NCBI RefSeq assembly: GCF_027942865.1
Contig: NC_134507.1
Location: 32,966,447-33,030,446 of the forward strand
Length of the DNA: 64,000 nucleotides
From: Odontesthes bonariensis
Taxonomy: Eukaryota; Chordata; Actinopteri; Atheriniformes; Atherinopsidae
Direction: 5' to 3'
Part shown: one piece after another, positions 20,526 through 31,975 of the stretch
Position numbering within the stretch: the first letter of the stretch is position 1
How the letters are laid out: each line of letters begins with the position of its first letter
Program-made: the position numbers and the translations under genes
Notes under the pieces: model-generated
What the model was told of the DNA's origin: nothing
Seen by the model: the letters and a program-made list of their open reading frames with translations, nothing else
Database searches by the model: none

Positions 20526-21339
20526 ATGAAGCTAAACTGGTGGTTTGGTGCAGCAAACTGGTCCCAGCAGCTGGACATCAGTGGTTGGACTGGTGGACTA
20601 CCTCAGTGAAGAGTAGAGGACATCTGGCTCTGCTGGAGACTCTGAAAACAAACACACACAGTTCCAGCTGCAGGAAACACAACTCCAGGAGAAAGGATTG
20701 AAGCTGATTATCTCTGGGACGTTCAGGATCAGAGGCTGCCGCATACCTGCAGCTCCCCCTTTCATCCAGGCAGGAAAAGTCAAAGGACAGAGGCCAAAAT
20801 ACATCAGATGTTGCTGCATACTTGAAATGAAAGTGTTTCTGCAGCCAAAGACATTTGTACTATATTTGCACTTTATATAACTGGATGAGAATCGATAAGC
20901 GACATCGATAATGGAACCGGAATTGGTCAATTTCTAACAATTCCCATCCCAAGTCCTGGGAATCTGGTGAGTGTGAAAATGATGCACTGATGGTGGATAA
21001 AGCAGTGGGACACGTCCAGCAGTGGAGCTGCAGCAGAGCTGGAGTCCGGTTGGGTTATCTGAGCATAGAGGCTGGACGCAGGGTGAACAGCTGAGCTGCT
21101 TCTGTGCAGAGTTGGGAATAAAGAGCAGCTGTACCTCTGGTCCTGTTGGATCTGATGACTGTTTGTCCAGAAGTGAGGTGGTCTGTCCTGACTGCAGAGT
21201 AGACTGCAGCTGTGAGAAGTCTCAGCATCAGAGAACAGACGGGCATCTGCAGGAGGAAGCTGCAGCTGTGCTTTCACATGCACACTTTCTAACTCCACAG
21301 GACTATTCTGGCAAAGTTCAGAATACAACTTTAGGCAAT
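20526..21339. other. No gene recognised
   Basis: Moderate-GC, non-coding. Several short ORFs lack any recognisable motif. Confidence 0.4.
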
Positions 21340-21587
21340 ACAGTAACATTTGCTTGTTGTGTGGAAATAAACCGTCTAACATGGTCCCAAACCAGCTCAA
21401 ACTTCATCTCCAAACTAAACATCCGTCACTTCAGAACAAGAACACCAAGTGTTTGGTTTGCCTGCATCAACACACTGAGGAACAGGCAACTTTCATGAGA
21501 AAAACCTCTGAGGTTTCTCTGAATGTTTGCTACGTGGAAGCTGAACTCAAAGCAAATAAAAGCAGCCACACAGGAGCAGAGGCGTGA
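21340..21587 (+). pseudogene. ZBED/hAT-type BED finger fragment
   Basis: The frame reads LCGNKPSNMVPNQLKLHLQT, KHPSLQNKN and TFMRKTSEVSLN...SHTGAEA. C-x-x-C...H-x4-H after 'LKLHLQTKHP' is the BED zinc finger of ZBED5/SCAND3-like hAT-derived proteins. The trailing piece matches the segment after the finger. The first Cys reads CLLCG in the frame just before the ATG. Nothing of the catalytic domain follows. Confidence 0.7.
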
Positions 21588-21939
21588 ATACTACCTGCCT
21601 GCAGAGCCTTTGTAATGAGATGCTCGGGCCTAACGCTGCTTAACAAGCAGCTAAAGTTCCTCCGTCAGAGAACACAGTTTCAGACATATTGATGACGGAG
21701 TTTTAGAGCATCTGAATGAACTGAACACTGACATGAAAACCCGCTCACAAGCACCGACAATGGATTCTGCCCAAAGATGCACCTCTGGAAACAACACCTG
21801 GAACGGGCCAACCTTGACATGTTCCCCCTCTGAAATGACTGAAATGAAGTGTTGCAGCACTTTGGGGGATAATCAGGTCAGGCCTAGAGAAGGAGCTCAC
21901 CTCCCAGGAAGGTTTACTCCAGGAGCCTCCAGCCCACTG

Positions 21940-22110
21940 TTGATCCTGCGGTTCAGAGGAACAACGGACCAGATATTCATCAACGCAGTTACTGAAGGGG
22001 TCGTGGGAGTTTGAACACACAGTCCACATGTTTTTGTTGACTTAGAGAAGGCGTATAACCACGTCCCCCGAGGGATCCTGTGAGAGGCGCTGAGTGTGAC
22101 GTCATGAGGG
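21940..22110 (+). pseudogene. LINE reverse transcriptase fragment
   Basis: RFRGTTDQIFI and then, beyond a stop, HVFVDLEKAYNHVPRGIL correspond to the RT region around [15 protein letters not shown] of the Rex3 copy above. Two in-frame stops in 50 codons show an old, dead insertion. Confidence 0.7.
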
Positions 22111-23947
22111 CGAGTAGAAAGCATGATTTACAGACTAAGACGTGCTGTGTGAGTGTGGCTGAATGTGGCAGGTAGTGTTGAAGCTCTGAGTGCTCATTAA
22201 GATCAGAAAAGTGCTGTACAGGAACAGTCCATTTCTACTTTCTGATAAGGTTCTGTGTGGGCGTGGCCTAAAGCCCATCTCTATCTGACACCACTGTCTC
22301 TTAGAGTTCCTCAAACATTTCCTGCTGTCGACTTTAGCAGAAAACACCTGAGCTGAAACAAGGTGGGGCGAGCAGTGGTAAAGCCCTGCTGCCCCCCCCC
22401 ACAGACCACTCACACCGTTTATTCTTTACACGCTCAGCTGCAGGAGTTTGGATCAAACTGAGCATTTATTTTGCATTCTTTTCACTTAGTTTCTGTCCGC
22501 TCTGGGTTGTGTAAAGTTCCTCCTGAAGCAGCTCATCATCATGTGTTTTCCATCCGACCTCACCCTGAGCTGTTTTAATGTCCCCTCCACTATCAGAAGT
22601 TCTCCACAGAGCAGGAACAGTTAAAGGATTTCAGCTGAAGCAGAAAAACACAGCTTCTCTACTTACAGAGCAGCTGCTGAACACTTGTTTCCAGTGTTGT
22701 GTCTCTCACTCATTTGGCCAGTTTGAGCTGGTTGTTGAAGCCCCAAATAAAGCCCGCCCTCTTCCTGAGTGGGTCCCTGTGGTTTCTTCTTCTCTTCATA
22801 CACCAGGGGGCAAAGTTTTTAAAGATACAAGCAATACACCATTAATTCCAGAAATATGTCCAAAGTTGAATGAACATGTTGTAAATAATCAGATCAGATA
22901 AATCATCTACCTTTAACTGATGTATGACTGAGCATCTGGACGCACGGCTTGGGCTGCGAGCTGAAAGACAGCTGTGACTCAGAGCATCTGAGGGAACTGA
23001 ACCCATGATGAGTCCAACCCCAGGCAGCGTCCCATCATCCTGAGCTGCTCCTTGTGAGCAGTGTTGTTGAACTTTAAAAGTCGTCTGGTCGTAGTTTCCA
23101 CGTTCTCTGAGGCTCAAAGCTTTCAGCCGACAGCCTGAGCTGTTCTCCACACTGAAGGGTTGGATCCTAAAGGTTCTCTTTTCATTTTGGCTTGATAAAT
23201 CCCAGCCTGCTCTGAGCTGAACAACCTGCCCTTCCTTTCCTAACAGCCATCAGCATCCACAGGAGCTGAAGCCCCTCCCTCTGCTTCCAGAAGCTGCTCT
23301 GCATCTGCCTGAACCGCCCAATCAAAGCTTCAGCCTCCTTTCTGAGCTGCTTCCATTCTTCTGTTGGGATGCTGAACTAAAGACTTTATTTCTTTAGGAG
23401 CTTTTATCCCTCATCTTGACAAACTAAAAGCTGTTCAGTACCAGTTTGAGCCATTAAATCAAAGAATGAAACTTTCCACCTTAAAGCTTTTCACTCTTTG
23501 CTTTGGCCTCTAAAACCTGGAGACATTAGTCTTCCAACATGTTTCCTGTGAAGCAGCTTTGCTCATCAACTGTCTTTGGTTTGTTCAGCTGCTTGGTGTT
23601 CTGTCTCATGCTCTGTATCCCAATAAAGTCTCCGACTTGTTGGTTTCAAACTTTGAAGACTGAGAAAAATTGAGTGGAATCTGGAAAAGGCTTGAACTCA
23701 GTCCCTATGAATAGAAAATGAAAAGAGAAAGTTTAGGATTCAACCTTTCAGTGTGTAGTTGATCCATGTAGTTGTCTTATCCACCAGTGACCTCACATTT
23801 CCCCTGATGATCGAGGTAAGAAATGCTTTAAACTTCCTCCTCCTTTTCCTCCATGTTGTTCCTGCTCTGCATCCTAGACGTCTCCTCTTCAGCTCATCCA
23901 GATTTGGGGTATTTTTCCAGCCATTTCTTGGGCTTTTGTGAAGCTCA
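22111..23947. other. No gene recognised
   Basis: About 1.8 kb without a convincing gene. Two AATAAA-type signals (near 22746 and 23621) are unlinked to any frame I can support. A C-run lies at 22392-22401. Confidence 0.4.
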
Positions 23948-24553
23948 GGCCGTTTCTCAATATACGTTCTTGTCCGTACTTGTGTTCTTGTGTTCTTGTG
24001 AAACGTCATCAGTCGCAGCCCAAGTACTGTCCCAATACACAAGTTCGCATTTCACCGAGAACGGTGAAAGTTCCCGGATGTGTTCTCGACACGCCCATTT
24101 TACCGAGGATGCATCGGTAGCTAACTTGTGCTAACTTGTCAGCGCAAATATCCCACAATGCACTGCGCTCCTACCCGAGCCGAAATCAACAGGCTGAAGC
24201 TGATTTCATTTTAGCTCTAAACTCTTTAAATATATCACTTTATCCACGTTTAAAACATTTTGAGGCGAGAAAGTAGCCCTTTAGATCCCGATTTTATCGT
24301 TAATTTGTCTTAATACCAGCTATTTACAATTTTATTCGGAAGAATTCTGCACCTCAAACTTGTCAGCGCTTGGATGAAAAAGCCCAGGTGTTTAATCAGA
24401 GCAGGCTGCACAAAGAACGCATCGTCTCAAAACTGAAAACGGAGCATGTGTACTTGTGATCTCCCGAGTTCATTCTTCCGAGGTTGAGTAGCAAGAACAT
24501 TCTCCTCAAGAACACAAGTCTGTTCTTTGCATTCTTGGTATTGAGAAACAGCC
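23948..24553. mobile_element. MITE with GGCYGTTTCTCAATA ends, candidate Harbinger-like
   Basis: The left end GGCCGTTTCTCAATA and right end TATTGAGAAACAGCC are inverse repeats. The subterminal CTTGTGTTCTTG blocks are also mirrored. A TCA trinucleotide flanks both sides, fitting the 3-bp target of PIF/Harbinger. About 606 bp, no transposase. Confidence 0.7.
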
Positions 24554-24984
24554 TCAGTTAGCTGCACCAACAGGTGAACAACTTTCCCGTTGCTACGGTT
24601 ACGCATCATAACAGATGTGAAAAACTACCAGAGTGACCAGCAGAAGTCCTTCCAGCAGCATCCACACCAGCTCAGAAACATGTTTTAGAAGTTTCTGTTT
24701 TCACAGAGAAAATCTGAAGAAGATGCAAAGAATTCTGGAATAATGGTGCTGACCTGGTTTGGTTCCACCTGAACCCAAAACATTTCATCCAGAGCCAAAA
24801 GCTTCCATCCAATATGCATCATCAATCTAGCCTGATTAACATAGACTTTCAAATCTCTTCGAGATTCTGGTCTGACCAAGACCATAACGAATACGATTCG
24901 AAATGGCCTGGTCAACCCGCCTCCCTCGGGTTGCTACTGGTTGTGGCCAGAAAAGGCTGTGCCTAAGCTTAAGCCAATCACACC
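24554..24984. other. No gene recognised; flank of helicase fragment
   Basis: Non-coding. AATCTAGCCTGATTAACATAGACTTTCAAATC around 24825-24860 is probably the end of a repeat that also contains the helicase fragment. Confidence 0.35.
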
Positions 24985-25198
24985 ACTCTTTCCTCTGACG
25001 TATGATTTAGCTACCAGCGGGGCTAACTGGTAGATTAAACTCTTACCAAAGCCAGTAGGGAGCAAGCCAGGCGAAAACGTCTTTCCTGTCAAGAAATGAT
25101 TCAAGGGCTGTTCTTTGCTCGATTTTTAACGAGAATCTCCCGTCGAACACTTTCATTACAGCATCTACAGCAGTGTCAAAAGCTTGATGCTGCTCCAT
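24985..25198 (-). pseudogene. RecQ-like helicase, N-terminal fragment
   Basis: From the ATG at 25198 the minus strand reads MEQHQAFDTAVDAVMKVFDG, then EQRTALESFLDRKDVFAW. After a one-base frame change it reads LPTGFGKSLIYQLAPLVAKS. The last piece is the RecQ-family Walker A (P-T-G-x-GKS) with its flanking Q-x-x-x-P-L. I recall this N-terminal exon as widespread in fish genomes, where it appears to be carried by a transposon. The remaining helicase motifs are absent. Confidence 0.7.
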
Positions 25199-27010
25199 GT
25201 TGATATTGAATGAAGCGCTTCCGTGTACAATCCATGGGTTGAGTGGCAGTTCAATCACGTCACTACCTTGAACCCGCCTTGGTTGGCGCTGCTCAAAGTT
25301 GATTGCTTCCCGACAAAGTGGGTGGAGTTCCCATTTTTTCGGGAACTCGAATCCACCTGAATGAGCAGTTGGCCTGAGTAAGTGTAGCAGAGCCGAAGGT
25401 GTTGCGTCACTGCGAGGGCGGAGCCTGGGTATCATCAATCTACATTTATAAATAACTAAAGCTGACATATGAGTTTATTACTTTATTTTTTTAACTAAAG
25501 AGGAAAACCTCCATTTAACTAGGAGTTACAGCAGATTAAATCTATAAGTTAGTGTAAATATAAATATATATGGCGAAAAACACTTACTTCATGGTCGCAC
25601 TGGAGGAAACTCAGGTATTCTGCAGAAGCACAGGAGTTCATCCCCTTCAGATCATGAATAGCTGACATTGATTCCTGCTTTTAAAAGAATCAATGAGAAA
25701 TCCCCAGTGAGACGACACTGCCACCAGGAGGTCAGATTGGAACATTACACTATTGTTTGGATCCAGCACTGTGTTCTTCAACAACCTTCAGTTTTACAGA
25801 TCATTACGGAGGTGGAAAAAGTGAACACAAACTACTGAAAAACACTGAAGCACAGAAGCAGCGCTCAGTGTGCTTTGGGAGCAGGAACCCCAGAAAGACT
25901 TCTGGGGACTGAGGGTATTTTCCTCATTTTTATGTCCCTTCATTCATTTGCCTTTTTCAAGCACTTGTTATTACTTATTTGAATTGGCTGATGAGACAAT
26001 TCTTCATGCTGCTTCCTGATTTTGATTAGTTTCAGGTGTAGTCTGAGTAAGAGGAGAGAATAATGCAAAACAAGAAACTGCAGCACTGATCAGACACGGC
26101 TGGATCTCAACAGGAAACACTCACTGAGAACCAGATCTAACGTGTGACTGCCACTGTGAGTCAGCTCAGTTACAAACTGGGTTTAACTTCTGAGGTTGGT
26201 CTCTGACTGAGGGACTGTCTCTGTCACGCTCACAGCCCCCCAGCTGCCTCGCCATGTTTTGCCACATATACACAACATGACGGGGTTCATTCGGGGGAGG
26301 TGACTTCACTGATGACCATCTGCATACAGGAAGACAGTCCTGCGTAACATTCAGTCGCTATAGCGACTGTCTTGCATTTCTGGTGGCTACTTCCTGTTCA
26401 GCCAGGACCGTAGCGCCAGTCGCTAACACACTAAAGTCACCGCTGATCACATCTTTAGGACAAAGTGGGATTTGTCAGTGAGAGTTGTGGACTAAAACAA
26501 CGTGAGCAGCGCAACTGAGAGCATCTGAGATTACAGCAGAATGTCTGTTTGGTTAATCTACTCAGTGCCTGATCGTGTGAGTAACTGAGCAGTTGTAGAA
26601 GCAACAAACAGATCAGTTCAGTTTTCTCCTGTTAAACGGTTCAATTCAAAGTACCGTTAGCCTGCTTAGCTGCCTTTTCCCTCAGTGCAGCCATGACGTT
26701 TGGACTAAAATCTGTTCACACGTCTGATTCCAACACAACAGACATTTGAAAGAGTTTCACAGCTTGAAGTTGAGCCTCGTGCCCTTTTAGTGTTGGAAAA
26801 GCCTTAACTTTCAGCTTCAGTCATGAGCATCATACAGCTGTCTGGGAAGTACAGGGAACAACTCCAAACCTTTTTTAGACTGCGTTAAAGATTTCTGGGT
26901 CTTTGGGGAAGATGATAAGGGTCAACTTTCCCTCGTAACCAAACACACATTGTCTTCAAAAATATCAGTGTAGCAAGAACAGGAAAAGCATGAGAAAAGT
27001 TAACATCTGA
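25199..27010. other. No gene recognised
   Basis: Moderate-GC flank. A perfect palindrome, CAGTCGCTATAGCGACTG, lies near 26351. No coding frame has support. Confidence 0.4.
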
Positions 27011-27160
27011 CCTTTAATGAAATGCAGAACAATAAAATACAGAGGATACATAAGATTTTTAATCTGAACAAATGCAAGGCTTCTGATTGGTAGTTCCTGT
27101 AGCTGCTCTCAGGTGAATGTTTGCTTATCTGCTGTAAAAATTATTGTTGATTTAAGCCAA

Positions 27161-28447
27161 TCATTTCTCTGCAGTGTGACTACGTTGGTGTCTCTTTAGA
27201 TTACCTAATCCAGTGAAAGCTGCCCCACACTGACCACAGATGAAAGGTTTCTCTCCTGTGTGTATACGTTGGTGTGTCTTTAGATTACCTAATTGAGTGA
27301 AAGCTGCCCCACACTGGTCACAGCTGAACGGCTTCTCTCCTGTGTGTATACGTTGGTGTGTCTTTAGACTACCTAATCCAGTGAAAGCTGCCCCACACTG
27401 ACCACAGCTGTAAGGCTTCTCTCCTGTGTGAATAAGTTGGTGCGTCTTTAGGCTACCTAATCTAGTGAAAGCTGCCCCACACTGACCACAGCTGAAAGGC
27501 TTCTCTCCTGTGTGAATACGTTGGTGTGTCTTTAGACTACCTAATTGAGTGAAAGCTACCCCACACTGACCACAGCTGTATGGCTTCTCTCCTGAGTGAA
27601 TACGTTGGTGTGTCTTTAGACTACCTAATGTAGTGAAAGCTGCCCCACACTGACCACAGATGAAAGGTTTCTCTCCTGTGTGAATAAGTTGGTGCGTCTT
27701 TAGACTACCTAATGTAGTGAAAGCTGCCCCACACTGACCACAGCTGAACGGCTTCTCTCCTGTGTGAATAAGTTGGTGCGTCTTTAGACTACCTAATGTA
27801 GTGAAAGCTGCCCCACACTGAACACAGCTGAAAGGCTTCTCTCCTGTGTGAATACGTTGGTGTGTCTTTAGATAAGATAATGTAGTGAAAGCTGCCCCAC
27901 ACTGAACACAGCTGTATGGCTTCTCTCCTGTGTGAATAAGTTGGTGTGTCTTTAGATTACCTAATCTAGTGAAAGCTGCCCCACACTGACCACAGCTGAA
28001 AGGCTTCTCACCTGTGTGAATACGTTGGTGTGTCTTTAGATTACCTAATCTAGTGAAAGCTGCCCCACACTGACCACAGCTGAAAGGCTTCTCTCCTGTG
28101 TGAATAAGTTTGTGTGTCTTTAGATTACCTAATCTAGTGAAAGCTGCCCCACACTGAACACAGATGAAAGGCTTCTCTCCTGAGTGAATACGTTGGTGTC
28201 TCTTTAGATTAGCTAATGCAGTGAAAGCTGCGCCACACTGACCACAGCTGTATGGCTTCTCTCCTGTATGAATACGTTGGTGTTTCTTTAGATCAGATAA
28301 TTGAGTGAAAGCTGCCCCACACTGACCACAGCTGTATGGCTTCTCTCCAGTATGAAGCATCTGATGATACCTCAGATTTGATCGTTTGATAACTTTCCCA
28401 CAGTCCTTACAGCAGTGCCATCTGGATCCCTCTTGGGCTCCATGTTT
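27161..28447 (-). CDS. C2H2 zinc-finger protein, 15-finger exon
   Basis: The exon follows a TCTCTGTCATTGCAG acceptor and begins AAACATGGAGCC (KHGAQEGSRWHCCKDCGK). It encodes 15 C2H2 fingers joined by HTGEKP or HSGEKP linkers and ends in SHTAEK. Fourteen fingers share the core C-x-QCGAAFT-x-L-x-x-LK-x-H, so the array expanded by recent tandem duplication. Variable helix residues include Q/A/R/T/G at -1 and D/N/Y/S at +3, suggesting sequence-specific DNA binding in the nucleus. No KRAB, SCAN or BTB domain is seen. An ATTAAA signal lies near 27013. It joins in phase 0 to the exon at 32470-32721. Confidence 0.92.
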   Translation of the reverse strand, partial: KHGAQEGSRWHCCKDCGKVIKRSNLRYHQMLHTGEKPYSCGQCGAAFTQLSDLKKHQRIHTGEKPYSCGQCGAAFTALANLKRHQRIHSGEKPFICVQCGAAFTRLGNLKTHKLIHTGEKPFSCGQCGAAFTRLGNLKTHQRIHTGEKPFSCGQCGAAFTRLGNLKTHQLIHTGEKPYSCVQCGAAFTTLSYLKTHQRIHTGEKPFSCVQCGAAFTTLGSLKTHQLIHTGEKPFSCGQCGAAFTTLGSLKTHQLIHTGEKPFICGQCGAAFTTLGSLKTHQRIHSGEKPYSCGQCGVAFTQLGSLKTHQRIHTGEKPFSCGQCGAAFTRLGSLKTHQLIHTGEKPYSCGQCGAAFTGLGSLKTHQRIHTGEKPFSCDQCGAAFTQLGNLKTHQRIHTGEKPFICGQCGAAFTGLGNLKRHQRSHTAEK

Positions 28448-28876
28448 CTGCAATGACAGAGAGGAAGAAGACTTAGATCCTTTTGAAGTTCACACAAAAG
28501 ATTTATCTAAGCTAACCTACGCTAACCAACATATTCTAACTGGACCTGGACAGGCCGAGCCACACAGGTCTCAATATCACAAATCAAACGTGAACGCTGA
28601 GGGTGCATTTATAACTGCCCTCAGCTATCAGCACTGTGCTCTGATGTGTTCTGCACACGTTCAGCTTTTTAAGCAGTAAACTCTTGCTTTTTGCTCTTTC
28701 ACTAATTCTTTTTGTCATGATGAAACTGAAAAGGAACTTGAGCTACAATATTTCTAAATGATGGAAGGAACCAGAGTCTTGTCCAAGTTGTTCACTTAAA
28801 TACCATGTAGAGGTTGGGCTGAAAAAGGTTGATGACCGCTGGTTTAAAGGAATAAAAGTAACAGTGGTGGTAATAC
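28448..28876. other. Intron of the zinc-finger gene
   Basis: Non-coding intron sequence next to the acceptor. Confidence 0.45.
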
Positions 28877-29460
28877 ATGACATTCTTTACACTTAACCTA
28901 CTTGATGTGGTTCAACACTTTAAGTACCTCGGGCTAATCTTTGATTCTAATCTTAATTTTAAGCAACACGTTAAAAAAGTCACAAATCCAAATAAATTTA
29001 ACTTATCAAATTTCAAACATGTGAGACCCTTCCTGACTATGGAGTCAGCGAAGACTTCTACGCATGCAGTGATACTTCCTCGTATTTCCTGCTGTTATAC
29101 AACATGGTCACATACATCAGAGTGCAAAATCTTGGACTTTGATAGCTATCAGCTGTTTTTGGATGTCTGTCTCATCTTTCAGGTTTCCAAAGGATTAGCC
29201 CCTCCACTATTACAGGATTTCATAAAGACAGAATCCTCTAGAGTAAACCCCAGAACACTAGAGGAGACTGATGTGCAATGATGCAGGACTAAGTTTGGCC
29301 AAGTGGTGGAGTCCATCAGAGGAACAGTGCTGGAACACACTGCCAACTCGTGTTAGAAACTGGGACAATTCCACCACCTTTAAAAAGACCCTTAAACAGT
29401 GGTTGAAAACAGCCAGAGCTGCTCTCATGGGTCACCTCTCCGTCTTTTCCCTTTTGTGTA
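28877..29460 (+). pseudogene. LINE ORF2 C-terminal remnant (L2/CR1/Rex1-like)
   Basis: VVQHFKYLGLIFDSNLNFKQHV is the 'YLG..D..L.F..H' thumb signature. It is followed by SKGLAPPLLQDFIK and, in another frame, WNTLPTRVRNWDNSTTFKKT and LKQWL. Together these are the C-terminal end of a LINE reverse transcriptase. At least two frame breaks. It lies in the zinc-finger intron, opposite in sense to that gene. Confidence 0.75.
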
Positions 29461-29479
29461 CGGACTCTTAACTTTGATG

Positions 29480-30123
29480 TGAATCTTTCAAAAGATTCCC
29501 TGGAAGCGTTGAAGCTTGCTAGCTTCAGCGTCGCGTTAGATTAGCTCAACCGAAAGAAGACGGCTGGCGAAATTCACCAAAGGTTGGTATCATGTGCACC
29601 TTTATAAAATCACACATTAAAAAGTCCTATAAAAATATTTTATATTTTTAATACAATGTTGTCCCGACCCGACCCATAGCAAACAAGCGATTACGCCTTC
29701 TTTATAAAGTTAACTAGTCGCAAGTTTGCCGTAAAAAAAAAAAAATGTAGTTGGGTTGTCGAGGTCAAAACTCTAGCAGCTGTGAATCAAATGAAGTAGT
29801 TTTTTTAAACTCTTACACTGAATGTTTGCTGCTTCAATCCAGATGAGTATTGAAAAATATTTTCTGCGATTGAAAAAGAGACGTGCGTGTTGAGGATGAG
29901 GAGCAGCCTGAACCGGAGGTATCAGTCTGAAACAGCTGAACAGTCCGACCTGTGTAATTAGCTATGTTATTCATTTGTTTACAATGAAGATGTGAATATT
30001 AATACAATAAAGTTCTGTGTGACCAATTATTAACAAAGGAATTATTTTGAAGAACTTTTATTTCTAAACCCCCCCGTGGCCCACCACCACACATTGCCTT
30101 CACATCTGTGGGAAACACTGAGT
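29480..30123. other. Intron sequence, unassigned
   Basis: AT-rich. A short frame MSIEKYFLRLKKRR at 29842 followed by VEDEEQPEPEVS in another frame resembles a hAT transposase N-terminus, but it is too short to assign. Confidence 0.35.
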
Positions 30124-31442
30124 GTCCTAACCAGTGGCGGCTCCTGACATTTTTTTTAGGTAGTGCAATTTCCAGTCTGTGAAAGCTGCATCAGAGTGAG
30201 CTGTGCAAAGCTGAACCGATTGCACTGATGCAAACCTGTTATGCTCCCACACAGGAAATAAAATGTCCAATCATCCAGAAACTCCTTGTCTTCCTTAAAT
30301 AAACACAACGCAGAGTCGAGGGGTTATTTGGTCTGCCAAATAACCAAAGTGACTGCAATTTCCCCCCGTTATGTCCATAAGTACCATAAAAGTCCATAGG
30401 ACTGAGGTATATTTCTCTAGGTAGCATAATTTATTACAATGATTTTAAATCATTTTTAGTTATTTTTTGCATAATTTGCCAATCAGTTAATATTACACCT
30501 TAACCATTATTTATTTATTTTCCTCATATTGTTCCAGTATTCTATGAAATAGGTAAACACACAAGCTCTTAATGATAAGATTCATTCAATTTTCATTCTA
30601 AAGAATGTAATTAAAATGACAGCATATAAATCCAAGTCAAGTGTTTATTGAAGTTTTGGAAAATATGACTTAGAAAAGCATAACCAGTTGTCAAACATGG
30701 TTAAGTGCAGCTTACTTATGTGAGATTTCTCTCTTTTTTAAATGTAATACTGCACCGTTAACAATGAATGTGTCATTATGCATTCTGCTATCATTGTCAA
30801 CATTATATAAAAGATTGAAATCATTACAAGTCAATGACTGAGCACAAAAGTTATTTAGCTACATCAAATACTACCTCGAAAAATAGCAGGGTTGGTGGAG
30901 CCCTCTGTTTCATCTCTGCTTCGCAAGGCAAGCTCGAAAATCCCGCAAAATTCTTCCAAACTTCTTCGTAGAATGTTTTTTTTTTTTCTTTATTGAAAAC
31001 CACAACGTTACAACAACAACGTAGTAGGGCTGGCACGGTATATGTATTCGTACCGAACCGTCACGGTTCGGTACGCGCATTTCCACGCAATACACACGGT
31101 ATGGAAGTTTTCTGAACGCGGAACTGTTATTTTGCAAGAGTTTCCTTCAGGACCCATTTAAACACTGCCACATGCAAGCTCTGATTGGTCCGTAGAGATA
31201 TACGCTTTCGGACAGAGTAGTTATAAGAATGCAGTTATCAGAACTGTCCTACTCGAATTTCGTTCTGATAACTGTCCTTCCCCAGCGGAGCTGTTTCAGT
31301 CTTCATTCGCACATGAGTCGGGACTGATGCGGCGCGCGCAGCCGTCTGCGTCAGTGACGTGTTAGCCGTTAGCCGTTTAGCGCTACATTGAAAAACAAAA
31401 CAAAACCGGTAAAAGTAGAAAAAACACCACCAAGAAGCTAAT

Positions 31443-31634
31443 ATGGAGAGCGGGGAGGCCACCGTGTTCATGGTCTGCATGATGGTGATTTTAATCATGG
31501 ACAATCACATCAGGCGTCTAATATCGAGGCTGGAAGAGCTCACAGAGTCTCAGGATCAAGCGCAGGCGATACTTCTTCGTTTCACGAAGGAAGAAAGGAG
31601 AGCAGCGCGCCGCAGACAAAGGAGACCGGTGTAA
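31443..31634 (+). CDS. Short ORF ending at a splice donor inside the nested hAT
   Basis: MESGEATVFMVCMMVILIMD continues through HIRRLISRLEELTESQDQAQ to KEERRAARRRQRRP, where CCGGTG|TAAGT or CGG|TGTAAG marks a likely donor. The pattern is a hydrophobic start, an amphipathic helix and an Arg-rich end. It resembles 5' exons of Harbinger-type fish transposases, but I cannot confirm it. Not recognised as host coding. Confidence 0.35.
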   Translation: MESGEATVFMVCMMVILIMDNHIRRLISRLEELTESQDQAQAILLRFTKEERRAARRRQRRPV

Positions 31635-31829
31635 GTTTGACTTATTAAACACGCGCCGGTTCTGTCTGTGTGGTATGATGAAACATTTCAGCCGTGATAG
31701 CATGACATGGGGCGTAGCTACCGACCACCACACACCTACGTCAGATGTGTATGTGTTCTATAGAACCATGAAAAGACCCGACCAATTACGTCTCCCAAAT
31801 GTATTACAGTAACCCCTGGATAGAATACA

Positions 31830-31975
31830 TGCAGAGCAAAAAAATTACAGAAGCAATTGGAATTTACATCTTATCTGCTATGCGCCCATATTCCACTGTA
31901 GAGGCAGGATTCAGATATCTATTACATGTGCTCGAACCTCGCTACACGCCTCATTCGGCACTGTACCGAAAATGT
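31830..31975 (+). pseudogene. hAT (ZBED1-like) transposase fragment
   Basis: KKITEAIGIYILSAMRPYST and VEAGFRYLLHVLEPRYTPHS match the hAT motif 'I..yI..dMRP.S.VE..GFR.L...LEPRY..PS'. It is cut at once by the right terminal sequence, so the element is internally deleted. Confidence 0.85.

Noticed and set aside
22842-23170. NLR-type leucine-rich repeat remnant (SSGCRLKALSLRE on minus)
   Set aside because: Only one weak LRR-like segment, with no second repeat or NACHT motif nearby.
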